NCBI GenBank assembly: GCA_018824405.1
Contig: JAHJGO010000026.1
Location: forward strand, 186,001-250,000
Direction of reading: 5' to 3'
From: Gammaproteobacteria bacterium
GTDB lineage: Bacteria > Pseudomonadota > Gammaproteobacteria > Burkholderiales > Sulfuricellaceae
Length of the DNA stretch: 64,000 bases
Position numbers and translations under genes: made by a program. Position 1 is the first letter of the stretch; each line of letters begins with the position of its first letter. Positions 29,810-38,065 of the stretch are shown one piece after another. Under the pieces are notes generated by a model. The model saw only the letters and a program-made list of their open reading frames with translations, had not been told where the DNA came from and searched no databases.

Positions 29810-30115
29810 ATGAAACAGCCGGATGACCGCCGTACCGCCGTCGCTCTGGCTTACAACGCTGGCCAGTCAGCGCCTAAAGTGGTGGCCAAGGGTCGAGGTC
29901 TGCTGGCGGATGCCATCATCGAGCGCGCCAGGGAGGCCGGCGTGTACGTGCATGAATCTCCGGCCCTGGTATCTCTGCTGATGCAGGTCGATCTGGATCA
30001 GCACATTCCCCCGGAACTGTATCTGGCGGTAGCCGAGCTGCTGGCCTGGCTGTACCGGCTGGAGCACGGCGAAGACCCGGAACCCTCATCAAGCCAGAGA
30101 ACGCACCTCCCCTGA
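29810..30115 (+). CDS. FlhB C-terminal-domain-like protein (EscU/YscU/FlhB fold)
   Basis: The 101-aa protein corresponds to the cytoplasmic FlhBcc part of type III export switch proteins: RTAVALAYNAGQSAPKVVAK, LADAIIERAREAGVYVHESP and LYLAVAELLAWLYRLE. It lacks the membrane helices and the autocleavage NPTH loop, as in B. subtilis YlqH and other short FlhB homologs that can partly replace the FlhB C-terminus. It starts 3 bp after the FliK-like gene. Its last residues (THLP) and stop codon fall within the dispersed repeat that fills the gap to glnD. Confidence 0.85.
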   Translation: MKQPDDRRTAVALAYNAGQSAPKVVAKGRGLLADAIIERAREAGVYVHESPALVSLLMQVDLDQHIPPELYLAVAELLAWLYRLEHGEDPEPSSSQRTHLP

Positions 30116-30178
30116 AGCGGGCCAAGCAGGCAATCCGCGTAGCGGATGCTCGCACAAGGGGAGGCTGGGAGGGGTTTA
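30106..30178. repeat. Dispersed intergenic hairpin repeat at a convergent junction (copy 2)
   Basis: Reverse-orientation copy of the sequence starting at 2264. It contains a perfect small hairpin (ATCCGC, TAC, GCGGAT on the minus strand). It overlaps the last codons of the FlhB-like gene and reaches the stop codon of glnD, so it again occupies a convergent junction and may serve as a terminator. Confidence 0.75.
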
Positions 30179-32749
30179 AGACTGAAGCTGTTTCAGCAGT
30201 TCGGTTTCGAATTGCAATACAGCCTTGGTTTTGTCCAGCAGCACGCCGGAGATGAGAAAAGTATCCTCGGCACGTTCACCCAGCGTATTGATCTTGGCGG
30301 TATGGAGATGAACGCCATGGGCAAGGAATGCCCGGGCAATGCCGTAGAGCAGCCCGGGACGGTCGCCGGCAATGAGAGACAGCACCTGATAGAGCCCTTT
30401 TTCATCCGGCTTGATGCTGACCTGTGGGGCAATGGGAAAGTGCTTCAGCTGTCTGCTGACTCTGCCGCGCGAAGGTTCTTCCAGCGGTCTGGCCTGGCGT
30501 AACTCCTGTGCCAGCTCATATTCGATATAGTTCAGCAGATCGCGGTAGTGTGTCGCACGCTTTTCCTCGTCCAGTACCACGAAGCTGTCCAGCGCGTCGC
30601 CGTTCTGCGTGGTGTGAATCTTGGCTTCGACGATGTTGAACCCCACACGTTCAAAAAACCCGCAAATACGCGCAAAAAGATCTTCCCGGTCCGGCGTATA
30701 GACCATCACCTGCAGGCCTTCTCCACTGGGTGCCAGGCGCGCCCGGACAAAGGGCGTGCCTTCGATTTCAAGCCGCCCGAGAACTCGCGTATGCCAGGCT
30801 ATTTCCTGCGCTTCGTGGCGCATGAAATAGCCTTCGTCCAGCTTGCCCCAGAGATTCTGGGCTGCGGATTCCGGTTCGGCGTGCTGGCGCAGAATGCTCA
30901 GCGCTTCACGCTGCCTTTCATCCAGTTGCTCTCCGGTGCTTGTTGCGCCGCACAGGAAACGGCAGGTGGCGTGATAGAGGTTCTCCAGCAGGCGGCTTTT
31001 CCATGCGTTCCACACCTTGGGGCTGGTGCCGCGAATGTCGGCCACCGTAAGCAGATAAAGCGCGGTGAGATGACGTTCATCGCGCATATTGCTGCCAAAT
31101 GCGGCGATTACTTCCGGGTCGCTGATATCCTGTTTCTGCGCCACAGATGACATGGTGAGATGGCTTTCAACCAGCCAGCAAATCAGTTCGGTGTCTTCCT
31201 GGTTCAGACCATGCTTGCGGCAGAAACGCCGTGCATCTGCTTTGCCCAGTTTGGAGTGGTCACCGCCGCGACCCTTGGCGATGTCGTGGAACAGGGCTGC
31301 CAGATAGAGCACTTCAGGCCGCTCGAAAGTGCGGATCAGGCGGCTGCACAGGGGGAATTCGTGAGAATACTCGGGGACGGTAAAGCGGCGCAGATTTCGC
31401 AGCACCATCAGGGTGTGTTCATCCACAGTGTAAACATGAAACAGGTCGTGCTGCATCTGGCCGACAATGCGTCCGAAAGCCGGGATGTAGCGAGCCAGCA
31501 CGCCATACTGGTTCATCCTGCGCAGAATATGGGTCAGTCCGGCAGGCTCGCGAATGATAGCCATGAAGCGCGCCCGGTTGACCGGATCGCGCCGGAATCC
31601 GGCATCGATCAGGGGCACGGCACGCCACAGGGCGCGCAGCGTCGGAGCACTGATGCCTTTCAGTTCCTTATGGCGCTGCAATAAATGAAAGCACTCCAGA
31701 ATGGCGTCTGGCTCACGCTGAAAAACCGCTTCTTCACACGCTTCCAGGAGCTGATTGCGAGCCTGGAAACGATCGCTGATGGGGAGAGGAGGGGATTCAG
31801 GAGCTGAGCGCAGACGGGCGCCGAGATTCTGCAGCAAAATCTCGTTCATCAGGCTGACTGCTTTGGCGGTACGGTAATAGCGCTGCATCAGCAATTCGCT
31901 GGCAGACCGGTTTTTCTGGTTTTTAAAGCCTAACTGCTCGGCCAGAGGTGTCTGATAATCAAACAGCAAGCGATCCTCGCGACGTTTGGCCAGATAGTGC
32001 AGGCGAATCCGCAAACTTTGCAGATATTGCTCGTTGCGCTGGATCTGGCGCGCTTCCTGGGCGGTGATCAGGGATTCGGCCACCAGTTCTTTCCAGGTGT
32101 TGCCCAGCTTCAATGCCTGGCTGATCCACAGCACCGTCTGCAAATCTCGCAGTCCGCCGGGGCTTTCCTTGAGGTTGGGTTCGAGATTGCAGGCCGTGTC
32201 GTGAAAGCGCGCATGGCGCTGCTGCTGTTCGAGTAGCTTGGCCTGCAGGAAGGCGCGGCGATCCAGCGTGTCGTGCAATGAAGACAGTAAAAGCTCAAAT
32301 ACCTTGGCGCTGCCTGCCAGTTTGCGGGCTTCCAGCAAATTGGTCTGGACCGTGACATCCTTGGCGGATTCTTCCTGGCACTCGCTTACTGTCCGTACGC
32401 TGTGACCAACGTCCAGACCGATATCCCAGAATATGCCTATCATCTGCTCGAGTTTCGAGGCAACTTCAGGACTCGGTTCGGACTCCAGCAGAAGCAGCAA
32501 ATCCACATCCGAGTGCGGAAAAAGCAGGCCATGGCCATATCCACCCACCGCAATCAGGGCTGCCGACTCCGGCATATCGCTGTCGCGCCAGATATTCTGC
32601 AATATGCCGTCAATCAGCTGCGCATGCTGGCGCAAAAGTGTGGGAGCCTTGTGCCGCTGAAAAAACTGATCGGCAAGCGTGGCGCGCCCATCCTGGATAA
32701 GGGCCCGCCAGTGAACAATATCCTGCCTCGGAATGGCAGCTGAAGACAT
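30176..32749 (-). CDS. glnD: [Protein-PII] uridylyltransferase/uridylyl-removing enzyme
   Basis: The 857-aa nitrogen sensor has a nucleotidyltransferase domain (GGYGHGLLFPHSDVDLLLLL, about 67-86), a GlnE/GlnD helical linker, an HD domain for deuridylylation (AALFHDIAKGRGGDHSKLG, about 455-475) and two C-terminal ACT domains that bind glutamine (about 685-760 and 795-857; VSLIAGDRPGLLYGIARAFL is read as VLSLIAGDRPGLL). It modifies PII proteins in response to glutamine. Length is typical. map ends 4 bp upstream on the same strand. Confidence 0.97.
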   Translation of the reverse strand: MSSAAIPRQDIVHWRALIQDGRATLADQFFQRHKAPTLLRQHAQLIDGILQNIWRDSDMPESAALIAVGGYGHGLLFPHSDVDLLLLLESEPSPEVASKLEQMIGIFWDIGLDVGHSVRTVSECQEESAKDVTVQTNLLEARKLAGSAKVFELLLSSLHDTLDRRAFLQAKLLEQQQRHARFHDTACNLEPNLKESPGGLRDLQTVLWISQALKLGNTWKELVAESLITAQEARQIQRNEQYLQSLRIRLHYLAKRREDRLLFDYQTPLAEQLGFKNQKNRSASELLMQRYYRTAKAVSLMNEILLQNLGARLRSAPESPPLPISDRFQARNQLLEACEEAVFQREPDAILECFHLLQRHKELKGISAPTLRALWRAVPLIDAGFRRDPVNRARFMAIIREPAGLTHILRRMNQYGVLARYIPAFGRIVGQMQHDLFHVYTVDEHTLMVLRNLRRFTVPEYSHEFPLCSRLIRTFERPEVLYLAALFHDIAKGRGGDHSKLGKADARRFCRKHGLNQEDTELICWLVESHLTMSSVAQKQDISDPEVIAAFGSNMRDERHLTALYLLTVADIRGTSPKVWNAWKSRLLENLYHATCRFLCGATSTGEQLDERQREALSILRQHAEPESAAQNLWGKLDEGYFMRHEAQEIAWHTRVLGRLEIEGTPFVRARLAPSGEGLQVMVYTPDREDLFARICGFFERVGFNIVEAKIHTTQNGDALDSFVVLDEEKRATHYRDLLNYIEYELAQELRQARPLEEPSRGRVSRQLKHFPIAPQVSIKPDEKGLYQVLSLIAGDRPGLLYGIARAFLAHGVHLHTAKINTLGERAEDTFLISGVLLDKTKAVLQFETELLKQLQS

Positions 32750-32753
32750 GAAG

Positions 32754-33554
32754 TCAGGAAACAGCAGCGGGAATGGGCGGCATCCCGGGGGAGGCAGTCA
32801 GCACCTCGAAGCCGCTGTCGCTCACCAGAATCGTATGTTCCCACTGGGCAGAGAGGCTGTGATCCTTGGTGACGATGCTCCAGCCGTCGCCTAGCTGGCG
32901 AATGTCGCGCCGCCCGGCGTTGATCATCGGCTCGATGGTGAAAATCATGCCTGGTTCAAGCTTGGGGCCGGTTCCGGGTTTGCCGTAGTGCAGCACTTGC
33001 GGGTCTTCGTGAAAATTTCGTCCTATACCATGGCCGCAAAACTCGCGCACCACGCTGAAACCGTTGCTCTCTGCATGACGCTGGATCACATGGCCGATAT
33101 CGCCCAGGCGCGCGCCCGGCTTGACGACCTTGATGCCCAGCCACAGGCATTCATAGGTGATCTCGCACAGGCGCCGGGCCTGAATGGAGGGCTCTCCGAC
33201 ATAGAACATGCGGCTGCTGTCGCCATGAAAGCCATCCTTGATCACCGTGACATCGATGTTGATGATGTCGCCGTTTTTTAATACCTTGTCGCCGGGTACG
33301 CCATGGCAAACCTGGTGATTGACCGAAGTGCAAATGGACTTCGGGTAGGGATTATGGCCAGACGGCGCATAGTTCAGCGGCGCAGGGATCGCGTGCTGAA
33401 CGTCAATGGTGTAATCGTGGCAAATCTTGTCCAGCTCTGCGGTCGTGACGCCTGCTTTGACAAACTGCCCGATGTAATCGAGCTGCTCGCCTGCGAGCCG
33501 GCCGGCCACGCGCATTTTCGCGATTTCATCCGCGGTCTTGATGCTAATGCTCAT
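32754..33554 (-). CDS. map: Type I methionine aminopeptidase
   Basis: The 266-aa enzyme has the five metal ligands in NIDVTVIKDGFHGDSS (two Asp), CGHGIGRNFHEDP (His), FTIEPMINAG (Glu) and SAQWEHTILV (Glu). It removes the initiator Met from nascent proteins. The start is fixed by the conserved MSISIKTADEIAKMRVAGRL. There is no ribosome site upstream, and a TATAAC box lies only about 4 bp before the ATG, so the mRNA may be leaderless. Unusually, rpsB/tsf are not adjacent; glnD follows, a neighbour also seen in Gamma- and Betaproteobacteria. Confidence 0.97.
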   Translation of the reverse strand: MSISIKTADEIAKMRVAGRLAGEQLDYIGQFVKAGVTTAELDKICHDYTIDVQHAIPAPLNYAPSGHNPYPKSICTSVNHQVCHGVPGDKVLKNGDIINIDVTVIKDGFHGDSSRMFYVGEPSIQARRLCEITYECLWLGIKVVKPGARLGDIGHVIQRHAESNGFSVVREFCGHGIGRNFHEDPQVLHYGKPGTGPKLEPGMIFTIEPMINAGRRDIRQLGDGWSIVTKDHSLSAQWEHTILVSDSGFEVLTASPGMPPIPAAVS

Positions 33555-33556
33555 AA

Positions 33557-33585
33557 GTTATACTGTTTAATGTGAAATGAGCAAA
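33557..33585 (-). promoter_or_regulatory. Possible promoter giving a leaderless map transcript
   Basis: On the minus strand TATAAC lies about 4 bp before the map ATG, with TTGCTC about 16 bp further upstream. The expected transcription start would fall on or next to the start codon. The rest of the 242-bp divergent gap to the MscS-like gene shows nothing recognisable. Confidence 0.3.
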
Positions 33586-33796
33586 GAATAGAGGATCACA
33601 GCCTTTTGATCAATGAAAGCAGGGTAGGGGAATTGAATCGAGAGGATTGATTTCGTCTGGATGATGCAATCATCTGTTCGGTTTGTCATGACTTGCTCAT
33701 CATTGCTTTCGGATTGTTAATGCTGCCTTTTCTTGTTAATCAAAGGGCAAGTATTATTTTACATTGCCTTTCAATTACGCCTTACGGAGATCAGTA

Positions 33797-34636
33797 ATGG
33801 ATGTTTTCTCGCAATGGCGTGACGCGCTTGCCGGCGTTCTCGACCAGACCATGGAACGACTTGCGCTTTACCTGCCGAACGTGCTCGGTGCGTTCCTGCT
33901 GCTGTTTGTCGGCTGGATCGTGGCGCACCTGTTGCGGGCAACCGCGGTGCGCCTGACCCTGATCGGTGAAAGCGCGCTGGCGCGCCTTTCTGCGAGCCGT
34001 GGTGCGTCGCCGAAGCGACTGTCCAGTGCATCAGCGAAGATTCTTGGTAGCGTTGTCTTCTGGGTGGTTTTGCTATTTTTCCTCACGGCCGCGACGCAGG
34101 TGCTTGGGCTGGATACCTTCACCACATGGCTCGCCCGCGTAGTCGATTATCTGCCGACCGTTTTTGTCGGCGCGCTCATTATCGTTGCCGGATTTCTGGT
34201 CAGCCGACTGGCGCGTGAAGTGGTGCATGCCGCTGCTGTCGGTGCCGGTGAGCGCCAGCGCGTACTGATTGGCCGCGTGGTGCAGGCCGCCATTCTGGTA
34301 ACTGCCATCCTTGTCGGCGCGGAGCAGATTGGTATCAAGGTAACCTTCCTGGTTATCCTTGCGGCGGCGGCCGGCATCTCTCTGGTTGGCGCAGTGGCAC
34401 TGGCACTCAGCCTGGGTGCCCGCGATTATGTCGCCAACCTGATCGGTGCGCACTATCTCCGTCAACGCTACAGTGTCGGGCAGCATGTTCGCGTCGCCGG
34501 CTATGAAGGCCGGATTCTGGAAATGACGGACACAGCAGTCGTGCTCGAAACCGCCGAGGGCCGGGCAAGTCTCCCGGCCAAGGTGTTCAACGAGCAGCCG
34601 ATTGTTCTGGTGGTCAGTGGGGCGCGTGATGGCTAG
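33797..34636 (+). CDS. Small MscS-like mechanosensitive channel family protein
   Basis: The 279-aa protein has about five hydrophobic segments (VLGAFLLLFVGWIVAHLL, SVVFWVVLLFFLTAATQVLG, TVFVGALIIVAGFLVSRLA, AAILVTAILVGAEQIG, TFLVILAAAAGISLVGAVAL), the last resembling the MscS pore helix, and then a beta domain (YSVGQHVRVAGYEGRILEMT). It matches the small conserved-TM-helix/MS-channel group. The C-terminal vestibule is short. GGAGA precedes the ATG. It heads a seven-gene operon with Mg2+ and lipid transport genes; the next gene overlaps by 8 bp. Confidence 0.88.
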   Translation: MDVFSQWRDALAGVLDQTMERLALYLPNVLGAFLLLFVGWIVAHLLRATAVRLTLIGESALARLSASRGASPKRLSSASAKILGSVVFWVVLLFFLTAATQVLGLDTFTTWLARVVDYLPTVFVGALIIVAGFLVSRLAREVVHAAAVGAGERQRVLIGRVVQAAILVTAILVGAEQIGIKVTFLVILAAAAGISLVGAVALALSLGARDYVANLIGAHYLRQRYSVGQHVRVAGYEGRILEMTDTAVVLETAEGRASLPAKVFNEQPIVLVVSGARDG

Positions 34637-35471
34637 CAGCGAAGAACTCAGCTACGCTTTTCTCGAAGCCCATCCAACAGATGCGGCGCGTGTGCTTGAA
34701 CGGCTCACCCCTGAATCGGCAGCGGCGCTGTTGCAATCGGCGCCGCTGCGGCTTGCCTCGCCCGTGCTGCGCCAGATGCTTCCGCTTGCCGGTGCTCGCT
34801 GCCTGGAACAGCTGGAGGATAGCGAAACAATCGGGCTGCTGCGTGGTGTTGGCGCACAGGCAGGGGTTGCGTTGCTGCGTCACTTCGGCGCGGAACGCAG
34901 GACGCAAATGCTGGCTCAGTTGCCGACCGCGCTCACCATTGCTTATGAGCTTCTGCTTGGCTACCCGGAGGGTACCGTCGGGGCATGGATGGACCCGCAT
35001 GCTCTGGCGCTGCCATCAGACATGAACAGTGGCGCTTCACTCGAGCGCGTGCGTCAAGCCAAAGATGCACCTGTCGCCGATCCCTATGTCATTGACCGCA
35101 ACCAGCGCCTGATGGGTTATGTCGAGCTTGCCGATTTGTTGCGCGCGGATGCTTCGACTCCGCTAACACGGCTGATGCGACCGAGTCCGCACCGGCTGCC
35201 AGCGCAATCGCTGCTTGACGGGTTGAGAGAGCACCCGGGATGGCGAGAATCTTCTACGCTGCCTGTCATCGACCGCAGCGAACGGCTGGTCGGCGCGATC
35301 ACACATGCCGCGATGCAGCGGGCGCTTTCGCTGGAGCACAGCACGCCTGCGCCGCGCAGCGCGGAAAACACGCTTGCCGGTGTCGCTTCTGCTTACTGGT
35401 TCGGCGTCTCAGCGCTGATACAGGCCGTCGTCAGTCTGCTACCTGGCGAACGCAAGGAGGGCAAGCCATGA
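34629..35471 (+). CDS. Stand-alone MgtE N-terminal/CBS-like regulatory protein
   Basis: The 280-aa protein has an MgtE_N superhelical domain (AHPTDAARVLERLTPESAAA ... about 8-125) followed by a CBS-pair-like region (MDPHALALP ... YVIDRNQRLMGYVELADLLR, LPVIDRSERLVGAITHAAMQ) and a single hydrophobic segment near the C-terminus (SAYWFGVSALIQAVVSLL). It has no channel domain. In MgtE these cytosolic domains bind Mg2+ and gate the pore, so this may be a paralogous regulatory partner of the full-length MgtE encoded immediately downstream with an ATGA overlap (inference). Confidence 0.82.
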   Translation: MASSEELSYAFLEAHPTDAARVLERLTPESAAALLQSAPLRLASPVLRQMLPLAGARCLEQLEDSETIGLLRGVGAQAGVALLRHFGAERRTQMLAQLPTALTIAYELLLGYPEGTVGAWMDPHALALPSDMNSGASLERVRQAKDAPVADPYVIDRNQRLMGYVELADLLRADASTPLTRLMRPSPHRLPAQSLLDGLREHPGWRESSTLPVIDRSERLVGAITHAAMQRALSLEHSTPAPRSAENTLAGVASAYWFGVSALIQAVVSLLPGERKEGKP

Positions 35472-36775
35472 GCAGGAAAGCCGCAGCGGCCATTGCTGCC
35501 CTCAACCTGCACTTTCTGCTAGATTATCCGCGTGAGGCGGCGCGGCGCATCGAGGCGATGCCGCCGGACGAGGTGAGCGCAATGCTGGCAGATCAGCCGG
35601 TGCACGCCGTGTTGCCGGTATGGCACAGTCTTGCCAGCGATGTGGAACAGGCGGTATTTACCGAGTTGCCGGAGTCGCGGGCCGTGGAACTGCTTGCAGA
35701 AATCGAGCCAGCGCGTAGTGCTGCACTGCTCAGCCGGCTCGATGAAGAAGTCCGCCAGCACTTCATCGGGCTGCTCAACACGCAGGTCGCTGCCGAAATT
35801 CGCAAGTTGATGCAGTATCCGCCCGACTCTGCGGGCCAGTTCATGGATCCGCGCGCACTCGCTTTTCGCGGAGAACTGACCGCCCACGAAGCGCTGGCGC
35901 GGCTGCGCCAGACCAGGCGGCGCGGACTGCGCGAACTGTATGTGGTGGATGATGACGGGCGGCTGGAAGGGCGCGTCGATATTCAGGATCTGGCGCTCGC
36001 CGACCCGGACGAAATGCTGGCGCGTATTGCGCGCAAGATCGTGGACGCGGTGCAGGACACCGCCTCGCGCGAAGATGTGGTGGAAAAAATGCAGCAGGAC
36101 GCGGTGACCGACCTTCCGGTGATCGATTTCGACGGGCGTCTGGTCGGCGTCATTCATCAGGCCATGCTGGCTTCCGCCGTTCAGCAGGAAACCACGCTGG
36201 ACATTCTGACCATGGTCGGCGCAAGCCGCGACGAGCGCGCGCTTTCGTCTGCCAGGTTCGCGGTGCTCAAGCGCCTGCCGTGGCTGCAGATCAATCTGCT
36301 GACGGCTTTTCTCGCCGCCGCCGTGGTGGGGCTGTTCGAAAGCACCATCGCCAAGTACACCGCGCTTGCGGTGCTGCTGCCGGTGGTCGCGGGCCAGTCG
36401 GGCAATGCCGGCGCGCAGGCGCTGGCGGTGACCATGCGCGGCCTGGTGCTGCGTGAAATCAGCCTGCGCCATTGGCCCCGGGTGGTGTTCAAGGAATTCA
36501 ATGTCGGCCTGATGAACGGCCTTGCGATTGCGGCCACCACCGCGATTGGCGTGTACGTCTGGAGCGGGTCTTTAGGACTGGTACTGGTAATCGCAGCCGC
36601 AATGGTGATCTCGATGGTCACTGCAGGTTTTGCCGGGGCGCTGGTTCCCATCATGCTACAGCGCTTCGGCCAGGACCCTGCGCAGTCCTCCTCGATCATT
36701 CTCACGACCGTGACCGATGTGGTCGGATTCTTTTCTTTCCTCGGCATCGCGACGCTTTTTTCATCGCTGCTCTAG
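35468..36775 (+). CDS. mgtE: MgtE-type Mg2+ transporter
   Basis: The 435-aa protein has MgtE_N (about 5-115), two CBS domains (about 120-240; ELYVVDDDGRLEGRVDIQDL, DLPVIDFDGRLVGVIH) and a five-helix channel domain carrying the pore motif LPVVAGQSGNAGAQALAVT, close to the family signature PxxxGxxGNxGxQ. It conducts Mg2+ across the inner membrane under control of cytosolic Mg2+. The start overlaps the previous stop (ATGA); the longer frame upstream is a shadow of the previous gene. pqiA follows after 5 bp. Confidence 0.93.
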   Translation: MSRKAAAAIAALNLHFLLDYPREAARRIEAMPPDEVSAMLADQPVHAVLPVWHSLASDVEQAVFTELPESRAVELLAEIEPARSAALLSRLDEEVRQHFIGLLNTQVAAEIRKLMQYPPDSAGQFMDPRALAFRGELTAHEALARLRQTRRRGLRELYVVDDDGRLEGRVDIQDLALADPDEMLARIARKIVDAVQDTASREDVVEKMQQDAVTDLPVIDFDGRLVGVIHQAMLASAVQQETTLDILTMVGASRDERALSSARFAVLKRLPWLQINLLTAFLAAAVVGLFESTIAKYTALAVLLPVVAGQSGNAGAQALAVTMRGLVLREISLRHWPRVVFKEFNVGLMNGLAIAATTAIGVYVWSGSLGLVLVIAAAMVISMVTAGFAGALVPIMLQRFGQDPAQSSSIILTTVTDVVGFFSFLGIATLFSSLL

Positions 36776-36780
36776 ATCGA

Positions 36781-37398
36781 ATGCCTATGCCAGAGTACAA
36801 ACTAATCGCCTGTCTCGAATGCGATCTGCTGCACCGGCAGGTGCCGCTGGCGCCTGGCGGGGAGGCGCGCTGCACGCGTTGCGGAGCGCGCCTCTACCGG
36901 CGTGCGTCGCCCGATTCCAACCAGAGGGCGCTGGCACTGGCGCTGGCAGCCTGCATTCTCTTCATTATCGCGAATATCTATCCCATCGTCGGGCTGGAAG
37001 TACAGGGCACGCACACCAGCTCGACGCTGTTCGGCGCGGTGAAATCCTTGTGGGAGGAGGGCGCACGCGCGGTGGCGACACTGGTGTTCGTGACAACGTT
37101 TTTTGTGCCGGCAGCCGAACTGATCGGCCTGATCTGGGTGCTCGTCACGCTACGGCGCGGGGCGCGGGGATGGGGCACAGTGCCGATGTTGCACTTTATC
37201 GAAAGCGTGAAGCCGTGGGGCATGGTGGAAGTTTTCGTGCTCGGTGTGCTGGTGTCGCTGGTGAAGCTCGCGCATGTCGCGTCGGTCGAACCGGGCGTGG
37301 CGCTGTTTTCCTTCGGCGCGCTGATGGCAATGGTCGCCGCAGCGGCGGCAGCCTTCGACGCCGATGCCGCCTGGGCACAACTGGAGACTATCCGGTGA
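36781..37398 (+). CDS. pqiA: PqiA-like membrane protein (first copy)
   Basis: The 205-aa protein has an N-terminal rubredoxin-like zinc ribbon (CLECDLLHRQV ... CTRCGARL) and four transmembrane helices, one half of the usual two-ribbon PqiA/YebS. LALAACILFIIANIYPIVGL contains the conserved IANIYP. In E. coli PqiA supports the MCE protein PqiB in phospholipid trafficking between membranes. Here PqiA is split into two genes; the second overlaps by a GTGA. An ATG two codons downstream is an alternative start. Confidence 0.9.
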   Translation: MPMPEYKLIACLECDLLHRQVPLAPGGEARCTRCGARLYRRASPDSNQRALALALAACILFIIANIYPIVGLEVQGTHTSSTLFGAVKSLWEEGARAVATLVFVTTFFVPAAELIGLIWVLVTLRRGARGWGTVPMLHFIESVKPWGMVEVFVLGVLVSLVKLAHVASVEPGVALFSFGALMAMVAAAAAAFDADAAWAQLETIR

Positions 37399-38018
37399 AC
37401 GCGGCACCCACCGCAGCCGGGCACGGCCTGCTCGCGTGCGCGGTATGCCGTCTGGTGAGCCGCGCACCGCAGTCGGGCGACGCGCATTGCCCGCGCTGCG
37501 GGGCGGCGTTGCATGCGCGAAAACCCGCCAGTCTGGCACGCACCTGGGCTTTTCTGATCGCAGCGATGATTCTGTATGTCCCCGCCAATGTGCTGCCGAT
37601 TATGGATACCAGTTCGCTGTTCGGCACGCAGCGCGATACCATTCTCTCCGGCGTCGTGTTCCTGTGGACGTCGGGGTCGTTCATTCTGGCAGCACTGGTG
37701 TTTTTTGCCAGCGTGGTGGTTCCGCTGGCAAAAATGATCGTGCTTGCGATTCTTGCCGGCTCGGTGCAAATGCGCTCCGTCAAACATCGCCGCATACGCA
37801 CGCGGCTTTATCGCATGATCGAATTCGTGGGCCGCTGGTCGATGCTCGACATTTATGTCGTAACCATCCTGGTGGCGCTGGTGCAGGTCAGCACGTTCGC
37901 CTCGATTCACGCCGGGCCGGGTGCAGCGGCGTTCGGTGGGGTAGTGGTGCTGACCATGTTTGCCGCCGCAAGCTTCGATCCGCGCCTGATCTGGGATACA
38001 CAGGGAGAAGAATCATAG
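37395..38018 (+). CDS. PqiA-like membrane protein (second copy)
   Basis: The 207-aa protein starts at GTG and has its own zinc ribbon (CAVCRLVSRAPQS ... CPRCGAAL) and four transmembrane helices (FLIAAMILYVPANVLPIMDT with the conserved PANVLP). It corresponds to the second half of a full PqiA. Together with the preceding gene it would make a heterodimer equivalent to E. coli PqiA (inference). The 3' end overlaps a potential ATA start of pqiB. Confidence 0.9.
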   Translation: MNAAPTAAGHGLLACAVCRLVSRAPQSGDAHCPRCGAALHARKPASLARTWAFLIAAMILYVPANVLPIMDTSSLFGTQRDTILSGVVFLWTSGSFILAALVFFASVVVPLAKMIVLAILAGSVQMRSVKHRRIRTRLYRMIEFVGRWSMLDIYVVTILVALVQVSTFASIHAGPGAAAFGGVVVLTMFAAASFDPRLIWDTQGEES

Positions 38019-38065
38019 GACAAGCACAGGACACGCAGGACACTACCGCCATTCCCGAAGCTCGG

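Noticed and set aside
28338-30115. Flagellar gene cluster
   Set aside because: Only FliK-like and FlhB-C-like proteins are present; no structural, motor or export-gate genes.
33657-33679. GATGAT/ATCATC small palindrome in the map-MscS gap
   Set aside because: Short arms in low-complexity sequence; likely chance.
37364-38014. Long plus-strand frame upstream of and in frame with pqiB
   Set aside because: It overlaps the second pqiA gene in another frame; the conserved PqiB sequence begins only near its membrane helix.
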